Notes: a model not told the origin generated them from the sequence alone. A stretch of DNA of 64,000 bases from Rhizobium sp. 16-449-1b (GCF_017741935.1 NZ_JAGHMH010000028.1:806001-870000), one strand, 5' to 3'. Shown: positions 6,882 through 15,736, numbered from the stretch's first letter. Numbers and translations: made by a program.

Positions 6882-9479
6882 GTGCGTGGTACTGTGAATT
6901 CCCAAAAATCTGTGTTTTTTACTGGTGCGAGCATTCTTGCGCTAGGCCTTACTGCTGCTCTCTCAACTGCTTCGGCCGGCACCTACACGGCCGGCACCGA
7001 AGCGGAGCTGAGCAGCGCCATTGCTGCTGCCAACGCCGACGGGGATGCCAATGCGACGATTAAGCTGACGGGCGACCTTGCCACCACGGGAGTGATGCCA
7101 TCGCCCTCAAAGCCGATCACGATCGATACTCAGGGCTTTACACTTTCAGGCTTCCAGGCGCTAAGCACCAACGGCCAGGCGCTGGTCTTTTCCGGCACTG
7201 CGGTTGGAGCCGTTGCACAACGTGGGTTCTATTTCACCGCCACCACCGTGGCGACCAACTTCATCAACAACGGCTCGATAACCGGCGGTGCCGATGGAAG
7301 TTCGACGACCAGTTCGGGTATCTCGTTCGCCGGCATAGGCACCTTCGTTAACAATGGCACGGTGATCGGCGGCGATGATATCTCGGCTGGAGCGGGCGGC
7401 GGCAGCGGAATTGTTGCCCAAAGAGCCATGGCCATTACAAACAACGGCCTGATCCAAGGTGGCAACAGCGCGTCTAGTGCCGGCGGGATAGGCGTGAACC
7501 TTGGTGGATTCGCGACAGCCGCTGTCCCAGCGTCACTGATCAACAACGGAACGATTATCGGTGGCACCGGGGTTACCAATGGCGGAACAGGTGTCCGTCT
7601 AGGCACCGGTGCGACATATCTTGAGAACAATGGGACGATCATCGGCGGCAATGGCTCCAACGGGATCACCTTCGCCATTGCCAATGCCTATATCGTAAAC
7701 AGCGGAATTATTCGAGGCGGGACTGGTGCTACGAACGCTATTGCCGTCGGAACTCCCGCAGCCAGCCTGACCTTGGAGCTTCGTGAAGGCTCCGATATCA
7801 CCGGCTATGTCATCGGAAGCGCCACCACGTCGGATACACTGCGGCTCGGGGGCAGCGGCAGCGATCGTTTCGACATCTCGCAAGTTGGCACTACGCTTGC
7901 GTATCAGTACCGCAACTTCGACGTTTTTGAGAAGACGGGCACTGGAGCATGGACCCTCACCGGGACGGCCACGTCCGCCACAGACTGGACGGTCTATGGC
8001 GGCACGCTGCTTGTCGGCGACGCCAGCACGACGGCCACCGTTCTTGGCAATATCGACAACCGAGCGACGCTCGGCGGTAGCGGCACCATCGTCGGTGATG
8101 TCACGAACTCCGGCACAGTTGCGCCTATTGGCTCCCTGACCATCTCCGGCGATTACACCAGCAGCGGCGGGACCGTAGCCATCGATGCAGCGCTCGCAGG
8201 TGACGCGTCCATCACCGATCGGCTTGTCGTCACAGGTGACACATCCGGCTCCAGCACCGTCCGTGTAACCAATCTCGGCGGCAGCGGCGCACAGACCGTC
8301 GAGGGTATCAAGATCATCGATGTCGGCGGCGTTTCCGCAGGCACCTTCGCGCTCGCCGGCGACTACGTGTACAACGGCGATCAGGCGGTCGTCGGTGGCG
8401 CATATGCTTACCGCCTCTACCAAAACGGCGTTTCGACGCCGGCCGATGGCGACTGGTACCTGCGCTCGGTGCTTCTCGATCCGACGCTGGGCACGACCAC
8501 GCCGCTCTATCAGCCGGGCGTCGCCATCTATGAAGCCTATCCCGAGATGCTCCAGGCGCTGAACGGGCTTGGCACACTGCAGCAGCGCGTCGGCGATCGG
8601 TACTGGCGCTCCGCCACCGATCCGGTTGCGGCAAGCGGCCCCGATGGCGTCTGGTTCCGCACGGGCGGAATGCATGGCGGCGTCGAGCCCAGTTTCAGCA
8701 CCAGCGGCAGCAGCTATGACTACAATCTCTGGAAGTCCGAAGGTGGCGTCGATGGCGAGCTGTTCCATAACGGCAGCGGCCGCCTGATCGGTGGCGTCTC
8801 GGCTCACCTTGGCACTATCTCGGGCGACATCAGCTCCATCTACGGCAACGGCAAGATCGATACGGTCGGCTATGGCGTGGGCGCGACACTGACGTGGTAC
8901 GGCGACGATGGGTTCTACGCGGATGCGCAGAGCCAGGCGACCTTCTACGACAGTAACCTGAAATCTGATCTTCTCGACGGCTACCTGACTGATGGTAACA
9001 ACGGCTTCGGCTATGCCCTGAGCATCGAGACCGGACGCCGCTTCGCGACCTCGGGCGCATGGGCGATCACGCCACAGGCCCAGCTCGTCTACTCATCGGT
9101 CGACTTCGACGACTTCCGCGATCGTTTCGGTGCGCCGGTTTCGCTTGATCGTGGTGACAGCCTGAATGGCCGCATCGGCGTCGCGCTCGACCACGACGAG
9201 AGCTGGCAGAAGGCTGATGGCAAGACCGTCCATGCCAAGCTCTACGGGTCGGCCGATCTCTATTACGAGTTCCTCAATGGCTCCGCCGTTGACGTGGCGG
9301 ATGTCACGTTCAAGAGCGAGAACGACCGGCTGGACGCAGGCATCACGCTGGGCGGGGAATATAGCTGGAACGATGGCCGCACTTCGGTCTACGGCGAAGT
9401 CATCGCGCGCTCGTCGCTGGAGAATGTCGGCGACAGCTACACCGTTGGCGGCACGGCTGGGCTGCGGGTGAAGTGGTAG
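6882..9479 (+). CDS. Type V autotransporter with beta-helix passenger
   Basis: An 865-residue outer-membrane autotransporter. Residues 1 to about 32 are a signal peptide (ILALGLTAALSTASA). The passenger has five or more repeats of the form NNG-[ST]-[IV]-x-GG (NNGSITGG, NNGTVIGG, NNGLIQGG, NNGTIIGG twice), typical of a right-handed beta helix. A PATR-like segment (TGTGAWTLTGT) follows near residue 350. The last 270 residues form the beta barrel, ending GTAGLRVKW with the usual terminal aromatic residue. The start is GTG 6882 after a purine-rich site. No protease motif was recognised, so adhesion or surface exposure is the likely role. A FixK box lies upstream and a hairpin follows the stop. 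Confidence 0.88.
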   Translation: MRGTVNSQKSVFFTGASILALGLTAALSTASAGTYTAGTEAELSSAIAAANADGDANATIKLTGDLATTGVMPSPSKPITIDTQGFTLSGFQALSTNGQALVFSGTAVGAVAQRGFYFTATTVATNFINNGSITGGADGSSTTSSGISFAGIGTFVNNGTVIGGDDISAGAGGGSGIVAQRAMAITNNGLIQGGNSASSAGGIGVNLGGFATAAVPASLINNGTIIGGTGVTNGGTGVRLGTGATYLENNGTIIGGNGSNGITFAIANAYIVNSGIIRGGTGATNAIAVGTPAASLTLELREGSDITGYVIGSATTSDTLRLGGSGSDRFDISQVGTTLAYQYRNFDVFEKTGTGAWTLTGTATSATDWTVYGGTLLVGDASTTATVLGNIDNRATLGGSGTIVGDVTNSGTVAPIGSLTISGDYTSSGGTVAIDAALAGDASITDRLVVTGDTSGSSTVRVTNLGGSGAQTVEGIKIIDVGGVSAGTFALAGDYVYNGDQAVVGGAYAYRLYQNGVSTPADGDWYLRSVLLDPTLGTTTPLYQPGVAIYEAYPEMLQALNGLGTLQQRVGDRYWRSATDPVAASGPDGVWFRTGGMHGGVEPSFSTSGSSYDYNLWKSEGGVDGELFHNGSGRLIGGVSAHLGTISGDISSIYGNGKIDTVGYGVGATLTWYGDDGFYADAQSQATFYDSNLKSDLLDGYLTDGNNGFGYALSIETGRRFATSGAWAITPQAQLVYSSVDFDDFRDRFGAPVSLDRGDSLNGRIGVALDHDESWQKADGKTVHAKLYGSADLYYEFLNGSAVDVADVTFKSENDRLDAGITLGGEYSWNDGRTSVYGEVIARSSLENVGDSYTVGGTAGLRVKW

Positions 9480-9491
9480 TCCACGCTTGCG

Positions 9492-9523
9492 CGGCCCAGC
9501 GCGGCAATGTCCGCATTGGGCCG
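9492..9523 (+). terminator. Hairpin after the autotransporter gene
   Basis: CGGCCCA (9492-9498) pairs perfectly with TGGGCCG (9517-9523). Inside it, GCGG and CCGC pair again around CAATGT. It starts 12 bp after the stop codon and is followed by CCGTTT, so it is a likely terminator. The insertion element begins about 46 bp further on. Confidence 0.5.
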
Positions 9524-9569
9524 AGTGCGGTCCTCCGTTTCGCGCCCAAGAGCGGACTATTACGGGCCG

Positions 9570-10731
9570 CGTCGTGTCACAGAGTTCCTCGTCGGATGGG
9601 TGGCCTCTCGTCGAAATGCTAATATAGGCTTGGACATCGTGTCCGCCTTCCACGTGGCATCGCTAACCGGAGGACTTGGTATGAAGCGCGCAGCTACCAT
9701 TGGATTGGATATAGCAAAGGACGTTTTCCAGGCTCATGGAGCAGATAAAAACGGAGAAACTGTTTTCAATCGAAAACTCCGGCGGTCGGAGTTGCTTGAG
9801 TTTTTTCAGAATCTTCCGAAGTGCACCATCGGGATCGAAGCCTGCGGTACCGCCCATCATTGGGCCAGATCGATAAAGAGATTTGGTCACGACGTGCGTC
9901 TTATTCATCCGCTGTACGTCAAGCCGTTTGTCAAGCGTGACAAGACTGATGCGAATGACGCTGAGGCAATCAACGAGGCGTTGACTCGGAAAACGATGCG
10001 TTTCGTCGCCATTAAGTCTGCTGAGCAGCAAGCTGCAGCGCTAAGCTTTCGACTGCGATCTCTGCTAATTCGCCAACGGGCGCAAATGGCAAACTCCCTT
10101 AGATCACACCTAGCTGAGTTCGGCATTATCATTGCGGGGAGTGGTTTCGTGCGAGTCACCGCTGCTGCTACAGAAGCCTTGGGCAAGAAGAGCGTAATTC
10201 CGCGCGAGGCCCATGCAGCCTTCAATCATTTCATTGACCAGATCAAAGCCACGAATGACCGGATTTTACAGCTTGAGAGGCAAATCCTTGACCAAGCGAA
10301 GCACGATGAAACGATACAACGGCTGATGACCATTCCAGGTGTTGGGCCCATGGTCGCTACGGCAATCACATCGATGGCTCCCTCGGCAAGCACCTTCAGG
10401 TCAGCTCGTCACTTTGCCGCATGGGTTGGGTTGACCCCACGAAACTATTCAAGTGGGGGCATCCAAGTGCTCGGCCACGTGACGAAGATGGGAAACGGGC
10501 AGCTTAGAGCCCTTCTTGTCACTGGGGCAATTTCGGTTCTGAACCACGCCAAGGCGGAGGATCAGCGGCCCAGTTGGTTGATTAGACTGAAGCGGCGACG
10601 CCCATATAAGGTCGCAGCCGTAGCTCTCGCGAATAAGATAGCTCGCGTTGTTTGGGCCATACTCATGAGAGGCGGAACGTATGAGGCTTCGCGAGGCGAC
10701 AATTTAGCAAGATCACCAGTCTGACACGACG
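9570..10731 (+). mobile_element. IS110/IS1111-type insertion sequence
   Basis: A perfect 10-bp inverted repeat, CGTCGTGTCA (9570-9579) and TGACACGACG (10722-10731), brackets the transposase gene. The right copy includes the transposase stop codon. IS110-family elements lack the long terminal repeats and target duplications of DDE elements, and the IS1111 group has subterminal repeats of this size; the true ends may lie a few bases outside. The left non-coding part (9580-9680) holds the small hairpin GGACA-TCG-TGTCC (9632-9644). The element lies just past the hairpin of the autotransporter gene. Confidence 0.55.
9681..10724 (+). CDS. IS110-family DEDD transposase (RuvC-like)
   Basis: A 347-residue recombinase. 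The N-terminal RuvC-like domain carries the DEDD residues: Asp in IGLDIAKDVF, Glu in IGIEACG, and the two Asp of KTDANDAEAI. The C-terminal transposase_20 domain is seen as TIPGVGPMVATAI, followed by WVGLTPRNYSSGG with the Ser that forms the recombination centre in this family. Length is normal for the group, so the enzyme looks intact. The ATG at 9681 has GGAGG eight bases upstream. IS110 recombinases are guided by a structured RNA from a non-coding end of the element; here the available non-coding DNA is mostly on the left side. Confidence 0.9.
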   Translation: MKRAATIGLDIAKDVFQAHGADKNGETVFNRKLRRSELLEFFQNLPKCTIGIEACGTAHHWARSIKRFGHDVRLIHPLYVKPFVKRDKTDANDAEAINEALTRKTMRFVAIKSAEQQAAALSFRLRSLLIRQRAQMANSLRSHLAEFGIIIAGSGFVRVTAAATEALGKKSVIPREAHAAFNHFIDQIKATNDRILQLERQILDQAKHDETIQRLMTIPGVGPMVATAITSMAPSASTFRSARHFAAWVGLTPRNYSSGGIQVLGHVTKMGNGQLRALLVTGAISVLNHAKAEDQRPSWLIRLKRRRPYKVAAVALANKIARVVWAILMRGGTYEASRGDNLARSPV

Positions 10732-11214
10732 TTGAAGTTTCTGATCGGTGGTGACCTGTTCGAATATCTGTACGCAGGACGAAAAAATGAGCACGGCAAT
10801 CCGTAAGGGCGCATGTGCCATCACAGATGGGCACGATTAATTGTTGGGCCGCTGCTCCGCGAAAAGTACATCGGCGAGGCGACAGATTCGCCAATACGCC
10901 ACCTCGATGATTGCGACGTCTAGCAACGGGATTGGTGCAAGTTTCCATCGGGCAGGTCGGCATCTTTGCATGTCGACCTGCTTTGCGACCATGTTCGGGG
11001 TTTGCCGAGCCTGAGAGGCCGCCATTCATTTCCGCTATCACTTCCGCCGAAGACGTGGCAGGTCCCTATCCTGTTGCAGGCTAGCTGCGCGTCGGCTGCC
11101 TCGCGACGATTGCGGCGGTCAGTGAGCTGTGACTAGACGCCAGCAGCGGCCATGGCCCCGGACGCAGGTGCCTGACTATATTGCCCTCCTGCATCGGTCG
11201 AAAGGGAAGGCAAT
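10732..11214. other. Intergenic region after the insertion sequence
   Basis: A 483-bp region with no convincing gene; short open frames on both strands lack start signals. It holds the strong hairpin GTGCCATC-ACA-GATGGGCAC (10815-10834, one bulged base), followed by GATTAATT. This could be a terminator or, if the element extends further right than proposed, part of its structured right end. Confidence 0.35.
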
Positions 11215-11608
11215 ATGCTTCATCATGCCTCGTTTGGGGTCTCGAATATTCAAGCCTCATCCACGTTCTACGATGCTGTTTTCGCCGCTTTGGGGTATTC
11301 GAGGGTCTGGGAAGATTTAATTCCCGGCAGTGACAATCAGGCTATCGGCTATGGACCGCTAAACTCCGGAGACAAATTCGCTATTAAGCTTCGCGCTGGA
11401 GCGATCTCTGGGGGCAGGGCATCATCTGGCCTTTGCCGCGCCTAGCCGGGAAGCGGTAAACGCATTTCATCTCGCCGCATTGCAGCATGGCGGTGTAGAT
11501 AACGGAGGTCCCGGTCTCAGGCAGCACTATGGGCCGCATTATTACGCGGCCTTCTTAATTGACCCAGATGGAAACCATATTGAGGCTGTCTGCAAATCTC
11601 CCTCGTGA
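11215..11608 (+). pseudogene. VOC/glyoxalase-family gene with a frameshift
   Basis: The first frame reads MLHHASFGVSNIQASSTFYD and continues to about 11410, where the product is a normal VOC N-terminal half. At the G5 run near 11410-11414 the homologous frame shifts. From there GAGHHLAFAAPSREAVNAFH and FLIDPDGNHIEAV continue in another frame to the TGA at 11606-11608. Together both parts give a complete single-domain VOC protein of about 130 residues, whose metal ligands would be the early His and the Glu of HIEAV. As written, the unshifted frame stops at 11445. It is either a recent pseudogene or a homopolymer sequencing error. Confidence 0.7.
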
Positions 11609-11970
11609 GGATGTCCACTTCGGGCCTGCGGCCATTGGGGCAACTGCTACTTACGACCTCGTGGCACTTGCTACGTAACTCCGAAACTCTCGCATGCGAA
11701 TGCTTTGAGCGCGTGCCTGGATGCCACCCTGAAGTGCTGCTCGGCGAGAGCCGTCGATTTCGCCCTCGGCTCGCTAGGGTCCCTTCGGGGAGCCCGAAAT
11801 CCGAAGGTAGCCCGGCGGAGGCTAGGCGATGCACCTCGCTAAGAGACGGCCGTCGCTAGCGATCGCGTACCCCCAAACCTACGTTTATCTATGCCGCGAT
11901 CGTTTATTCCATAGAGTTTCCTGCGGTCGCCAAAGGGCGTTCCAGAATTCCACAAAAGCAGGAAAACCCA
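11609..11970. other. Intergenic region with alternative hairpins
   Basis: A 362-bp region with no convincing gene. At 11777-11795 a UUCG-capped hairpin can form (TCCC-TTCG-GGGA inside GGG/CCC). It competes with CCTTCGG (11782-11788) pairing with CCGAAGG (11801-11807). The region ends with the leader of the AhpD-like gene. Confidence 0.3.
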
Positions 11971-12450
11971 ATGACACAGCGCATCAACTTTGCGACGGTA
12001 TCCCCGGACATCATGAAGAAGTTCGTGGATTTCGTTGTCGCGAGCAAGCAAAACGCGGTCGAGGAATCCATTCGCGATCTCGTCAACGTGCGTATTGCGC
12101 AACTCAACGCCTGCACGTTCTCCCTGGATCTGTACGTCAAGCAGTCGAAACTTCACGGCGAAAGAGAGCTTCGGCTCTACCATCTCGCGGCCTGGCGCGA
12201 GTCCACACTGTTTTCGCCCCGTGAACGAGCTTCTCTCGCTTGGGCGGAAATCGTGACCAAGCTGCCTGAGCTCGGCGTTCCTGACGAACTCTATGATCGA
12301 GTGCGCACTCAACTGAGCGAAAAGGAAATTTCCGACCTCACGTTTGTGGTCATGGCTGCAAACGCTTGGACGCGCGTCAACTCCGGCTTCAAGACGGTCC
12401 CTGGCTCTACGGACGCAATGCTTGGCCTCGACAAGACCGGCTTGAACTAA
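11971..12450 (+). CDS. AhpD-like carboxymuconolactone decarboxylase-family protein lacking CxxC
   Basis: A 159-residue, all-helical AhpD/CMD-family protein. It is closely related to the equally long protein at 38908-39387 along its whole length (shared HGERELRLYH, AAWRESTLFSPRERA, QLSEKEISDLTF). AhpD proteins use Cys-x-x-Cys and a nearby His to reduce peroxiredoxins. Here the motif reads ACTFSLDLY: Cys48 is kept, but the second Cys is Ser51 and the His is Tyr55. The paralogue has CTFC and His. Thiol-disulfide chemistry should therefore be lost or changed, although the fold is intact. It is followed by a hairpin and then by a reductase gene 70 bp downstream. Confidence 0.85.
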   Translation: MTQRINFATVSPDIMKKFVDFVVASKQNAVEESIRDLVNVRIAQLNACTFSLDLYVKQSKLHGERELRLYHLAAWRESTLFSPRERASLAWAEIVTKLPELGVPDELYDRVRTQLSEKEISDLTFVVMAANAWTRVNSGFKTVPGSTDAMLGLDKTGLN

Positions 12451-12458
12451 ACGCGTCG

Positions 12459-12482
12459 GGCCGCGCCGCCGCAAGCGCGGCC
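12459..12482 (+). terminator. GC-rich hairpin between the AhpD-like and reductase genes
   Basis: GGCCGCGC (12459-12466) pairs perfectly with GCGCGGCC (12475-12482) around an 8-base loop, 8 bp after the stop codon. No T run follows, so it may only reduce read-through or stabilise the upstream message. Confidence 0.45.
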
Positions 12483-12520
12483 GTCACCCCCGAACAATTC
12501 ATGACTTAAGGAGTGAGAAA

Positions 12521-13282
12521 ATGAAGATCGTAGTAATCGGTGGAACGGGCCTTATCGGCTCTAAGCTGGTGAAGCGCCTGCAGGCCAAGGGGCACGAAGT
12601 GATTGCCGCGTCGCCGGCGTCGGGCGTGAATACCGTGACGGGTGAAGGCCTCGCCGATGTTTTGAGCGGCGCCCAGATCGTAGTTGACGTGGCCAATTCG
12701 CCGTCCTTCGAAGACAAGGCAGTCATGGAATTCTTCCAGAAATCTGGCCAGAATTTGCTCGCTGCGGAAGCGGTAGCCGGCGTGAAGCATCACGTGGCAC
12801 TCTCCGTCGTCGGCACCGAGCGTCTTCAGGACAGCGGCTACTTTCGTGCGAAGCTTGCTCAGGAAAAGCTCATCAAGGACGCGAAGATTCCGTACACGCT
12901 GGTTCACTCGACGCAGTTTTTCGAGTTTATGTTCGGCATCGCTCAATCCGGTGCGCAGGGCGATAAGGTACACCTTTCTCCTGCTATGATGCAGCCAATC
13001 TACTCCGATGACGTTGCGGACTTGCTCGCTGACCTCGTCCTCGGGCAGCCGGTCAATGGCGTCGCTGAAATCGCTGGTCCGGAGTCGATCCGTATCGCCG
13101 ACGCGGTCACCAAGTATCTTCGCCAGATCGGCGACGCTCGTGACGTCGTAGTCGATGACAAGACTCCGTATTTCGGCGCCCTGTTGGACGACAAGACACT
13201 GATGCCATCGAAGGGCGTCCGCCTCGGCCAGACCAAATACTCGGAGTGGGTCAAGACTGCGACGCCTCCGCCAGCACGTTAG
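12521..13282 (+). CDS. NmrA-like / atypical SDR NAD(P)H-binding protein
   Basis: A 253-residue Rossmann-fold protein that begins MKIVVIGGTGLIGSKLVKRL; GGTGLIG is the nucleotide-binding loop. It is a paralogue of 2249-3004 (shared LSVVGTERL, YFRAKLAQEKLI and STQFFEF). The ATG at 12521 is preceded by AAGGAG. It follows the AhpD-like gene on the same strand and probably shares its promoter in part. Proteins of this group act as NAD(P)H-dependent quinone reductases or redox sensors; which applies here is unknown. Confidence 0.82.
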   Translation: MKIVVIGGTGLIGSKLVKRLQAKGHEVIAASPASGVNTVTGEGLADVLSGAQIVVDVANSPSFEDKAVMEFFQKSGQNLLAAEAVAGVKHHVALSVVGTERLQDSGYFRAKLAQEKLIKDAKIPYTLVHSTQFFEFMFGIAQSGAQGDKVHLSPAMMQPIYSDDVADLLADLVLGQPVNGVAEIAGPESIRIADAVTKYLRQIGDARDVVVDDKTPYFGALLDDKTLMPSKGVRLGQTKYSEWVKTATPPPAR

Positions 13283-13292
13283 TAGCAAGGCA

Positions 13293-13324
13293 GTGGGGGC
13301 GATCCGAGTTTCGGTCGTCCCCAC
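13293..13324 (+). terminator. Hairpin after the NmrA-like gene
   Basis: GTGGGGGCGATCCG (13293-13306) pairs with CGGTCGTCCCCAC (13312-13324), with one wobble and one bulge, around a short loop. It begins 11 bp after the stop codon and is a likely terminator. Confidence 0.55.
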
Positions 13325-13941
13325 GCAACATTCTACTTGCTCGCCTGTCGGACGACGTCAGCGAATGAGGGGCGCCTGAATGGGGCGAGGGCGCCCCATT
13401 CCGAGCGATGAAGCGCCCCGCTGTCTCGGGGCATGCCCATCCTCTCGATGCTGCTACGGCAACTTCCTCGCCAAGCAAAGCGACCGCGATCTCAGCACCA
13501 GTCTACCCAGTCGCGATTCCCAACAGCCCAGACTCCACCCCTCGCTAGAAGATCCTTCCGCTAGGCCGTCGCTTCAAGGGGGAGGAGAACGGCCGCTGCA
13601 CGCGGGAAATTCGTCAGCCGCTTCGCGTTTCCTCGCGCCGCCGACGCCCGACCACGGTAGCGGCTTGCCTTCCGCATGGCCGCTTTTTGGGCTGGGGTGG
13701 GGATCGGAAATGGAACCGGCATGGTTCGAGCGTCACCTAAGCAGCATACCGTTTTGATGACCGTGCCGCGACGTCGACGATATTGAATGCAAAGCCGTGC
13801 GTCTTGATGAGGGGCCCAATCATCGCGTCGAGTGCCACGCTCGTGGACCACGATCTCGCTCGGTCGGCATTCACAATGCGCACTTGGCGACGATTTCATG
13901 AGTTCAGCGCAGACTGTACCCTGCTGTCAACGCTGACGGAA
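13325..13941. other. Intergenic region, no convincing gene
   Basis: About 617 bp with no gene I can support. ATGGGGCG and CGCCCCAT form a tight hairpin at 13380-13399, and GGGGCGCC at 13370-13377 offers an alternative partner. A 53-codon minus-strand frame starting near 13722 has no ribosome site and an Arg/Ala-rich composition typical of antisense frames in GC-rich DNA. Confidence 0.4.
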
Positions 13942-13965
13942 AGAGGGCGCCGTTCAGCGCCCTCT
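13942..13965 (-). terminator. Terminator hairpin of the Tat-exported hydrolase gene
   Basis: AGAGGGCGC (13942-13950) and GCGCCCTCT (13957-13965) pair perfectly around CGTTCA. Read on the minus strand it lies 8 bp past the stop codon and is followed by TTTCC. Confidence 0.65.
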
Positions 13966-13973
13966 CGTGTCTG

Positions 13974-14945
13974 CTATGCCTTGATAAAGGCCAGAACGTC
14001 AGCGTTGATCATCCCCGCGTGCGTGGTCGCCATCCCGTGCGGGAGACCTTCGTAGATCTTCAGGGTTGCGTTTTTCAGCAGCTTCACTGCTAGCTCGGCT
14101 GAGTCGGCAGGTGGGACCATCTGGTCGTCGCTACCGTGAAGAACGAGCGTTGGCACGTCGATCAGCTTGAGATCCTCCGTGAAGTCGGTTTCGGAGAACG
14201 CCGCGATGCTGTGGTAGTGGGCGTTTGCGGCGCCCTGCATGCCTTGTCGCCACCAGTTCTCGATCAGCGCCTGCGACGGCGTCACGCCATCACGATTGAA
14301 GCCGTAGAATGGGCCGCCTGCAACGTCCAGGTAATACTGCGAGCGGTTCGCGGCGAGGGCCGCACGGAAGCCGTCGAAGGCCTCGATCGGCTGGCCGCCA
14401 GGATTGTTCGGGGTCTTGACCATGATGGGCGTTACCGAGCCGATCAGGACCAGCTTGGAAACACGACCTTTGCCATGGCGGGCGGTGTAGCGCGCGGCCT
14501 CGCCGCCGCCGGTCGAATGGCCGACGTGGATTGCGTTGCGAAGGTCAAGGTGTTCGGCAACCGCGGCGGCGTCGGCTGCGTAGTGATCCATATCATGCCC
14601 TTCGCTGACCTGCGCCGAACGACCGTGCCCACGGCGATCATGCGCGATCACGCGGTATCCCTTGCTCAGGAAAAACAGCATCTGGTTGTCCCAATCGTCG
14701 CCGCTCAGCGGCCAGCCGTGGTGGAACATGATTGGCTGGGCGTCGCGCGGACCCCAATCCTTGAAGAAGATCCTTGTGCCGTCCTTTGCTGCGACGTAGC
14801 TATCGCCCGCGACATGTGTCGCGCTTGCGGACTTGATTTTCGCTGCCTCGGCAGGCTTCCCTCCGAGCGCAGCCGCAGCCGCAGCGAGCGTCAGAGTTCC
14901 TGTCATGAGATTTCGCCGCGTAGCGGCAATAGAGCGCTTTTCCAC
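13974..14945 (-). CDS. Tat-exported alpha/beta hydrolase, non-haem chloroperoxidase type
   Basis: A 323-residue hydrolase. The N-terminus has the twin-arginine signature ATRRNLMTG, followed by an Ala-rich hydrophobic stretch and an AEA cleavage site near residue 35. It is therefore probably exported folded to the periplasm. The triad is Ser in GHSTGGG, Asp in GSDDQMVPP and His in GLPHGM; HHGWPLSGDDW supplies the oxyanion hole. These features match cofactor-free haloperoxidases and related esterases. The natural activity is more likely ester or lactone hydrolysis than halogenation. The start is GTG 14945 with AGGAG six bases upstream. A palindrome in its promoter (14968-14983) may be an operator. 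Confidence 0.88.
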   Translation of the reverse strand: MEKRSIAATRRNLMTGTLTLAAAAAALGGKPAEAAKIKSASATHVAGDSYVAAKDGTRIFFKDWGPRDAQPIMFHHGWPLSGDDWDNQMLFFLSKGYRVIAHDRRGHGRSAQVSEGHDMDHYAADAAAVAEHLDLRNAIHVGHSTGGGEAARYTARHGKGRVSKLVLIGSVTPIMVKTPNNPGGQPIEAFDGFRAALAANRSQYYLDVAGGPFYGFNRDGVTPSQALIENWWRQGMQGAANAHYHSIAAFSETDFTEDLKLIDVPTLVLHGSDDQMVPPADSAELAVKLLKNATLKIYEGLPHGMATTHAGMINADVLAFIKA

Positions 14946-14967
14946 TTTAAGCTCCTAATGTATGTGT

Positions 14968-14983
14968 GAACGTATTGTCGTTC
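14968..14983. promoter_or_regulatory. Palindrome GAACG-N6-CGTTC
   Basis: The perfect repeat GAACG-TATTGT-CGTTC lies 22 bp upstream of the hydrolase start codon, where a repressor would block transcription or translation. The regulator is not known. TATAAT-like sequence occurs about 60 bp further upstream on the minus strand. Confidence 0.3.
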
Positions 14984-15091
14984 CGTCTGTAATAAAGCCG
15001 GAAATATGACAACGTAACACGCCTATCAGGATGGGAATTATACAGTAGCTATACATAGGTTTGCCGTGTTTGCCACTGTGCGTGGAGAGGC

Positions 15092-15676
15092 TTATGTCGC
15101 CTGAAAGCCTACGGCGAGCGCTTGTCGAGATCTGCCGATTTCAATGGGAGCCACATCGCCGACGCCGTCGGTCTTCCACTCGAACAACTGCGTTCCGGGA
15201 TTGTGGTCGTGCACGATCAGGTCGTTGTCTACGGCTAAGAAAAACTCAGCGTGAATGCTGTCGGTAAATCCGGCAAAGAGCATTCTCTGATGTCGAGCTA
15301 CCGCACCGCGCTCTTGGACCAACACCTCTGCTATCGCCACCGTCGCGTCCCAGTGTGCGATAGAAAGAGGGTATTTTGGCGCTTGGAGCGCGCGGTCTGA
15401 ATACGCGTATATCTCCGGCAGCAAGAAGAATTCATCGATCTCGGCACGGCCGAGTTCACCTGTGTCCGTACGCCAATCGTCGACCGATAGCCGGCCGACA
15501 TGGTACTCGGAGGAAAGCTTTCCCCGTCTGAGCACGTCTCGGCATTTGTACCCGTATCCATTCTTGCAGATCGCCATCTTGATTAGGGCGTGTTCATAGT
15601 CGAACGGCCTATCGCGAATTCGATCAATGACCAGTTTGAGATCGCGCAAGTACGCGGTGTATGAAGTGGCGGGCAT
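15092..15676 (-). CDS. Hypothetical protein
   Basis: A 194-residue protein that starts MPATSYTAYLRDLKLVIDRI. There is no signal peptide or membrane segment. It has an acidic, Trp-containing middle (LSVDDWRTD) and several short hydrophobic strands near the end (AEFFLAVDNDLIVHDH). Two Cys occur early (ICKNGYGYKC). I do not recognise the family. It is followed, on the same strand, by nothing in the next 146 bp, and lies 60 bp downstream of the OmpR-type regulator gene, so the two may be co-transcribed. Confidence 0.5.
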   Translation of the reverse strand: MPATSYTAYLRDLKLVIDRIRDRPFDYEHALIKMAICKNGYGYKCRDVLRRGKLSSEYHVGRLSVDDWRTDTGELGRAEIDEFFLLPEIYAYSDRALQAPKYPLSIAHWDATVAIAEVLVQERGAVARHQRMLFAGFTDSIHAEFFLAVDNDLIVHDHNPGTQLFEWKTDGVGDVAPIEIGRSRQALAVGFQAT

Positions 15677-15736
15677 TTTCCAGATCCAAAATGCGTGTCT
15701 ATTTGGACCCTAGGCGCGCGCCTCGCTTACGTGAAG

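Noticed and set aside
7599..8807. Long open frame (402 codons) antisense to the autotransporter gene
   Set aside because: The sense strand codes for a clear autotransporter with beta-helix repeats; repetitive GC-rich coding DNA often leaves an open antisense frame.
10562..11041. Open frame on the minus strand overlapping the transposase end
   Set aside because: It overlaps the intact transposase by 160 bp and has no start signal or recognisable domain.
13561..13899. Open frame on the minus strand in a gap of about 650 bp
   Set aside because: It has no ribosome site and an Arg/Ala-rich product without hydrophobic pattern, as expected from an antisense frame in GC-rich DNA.
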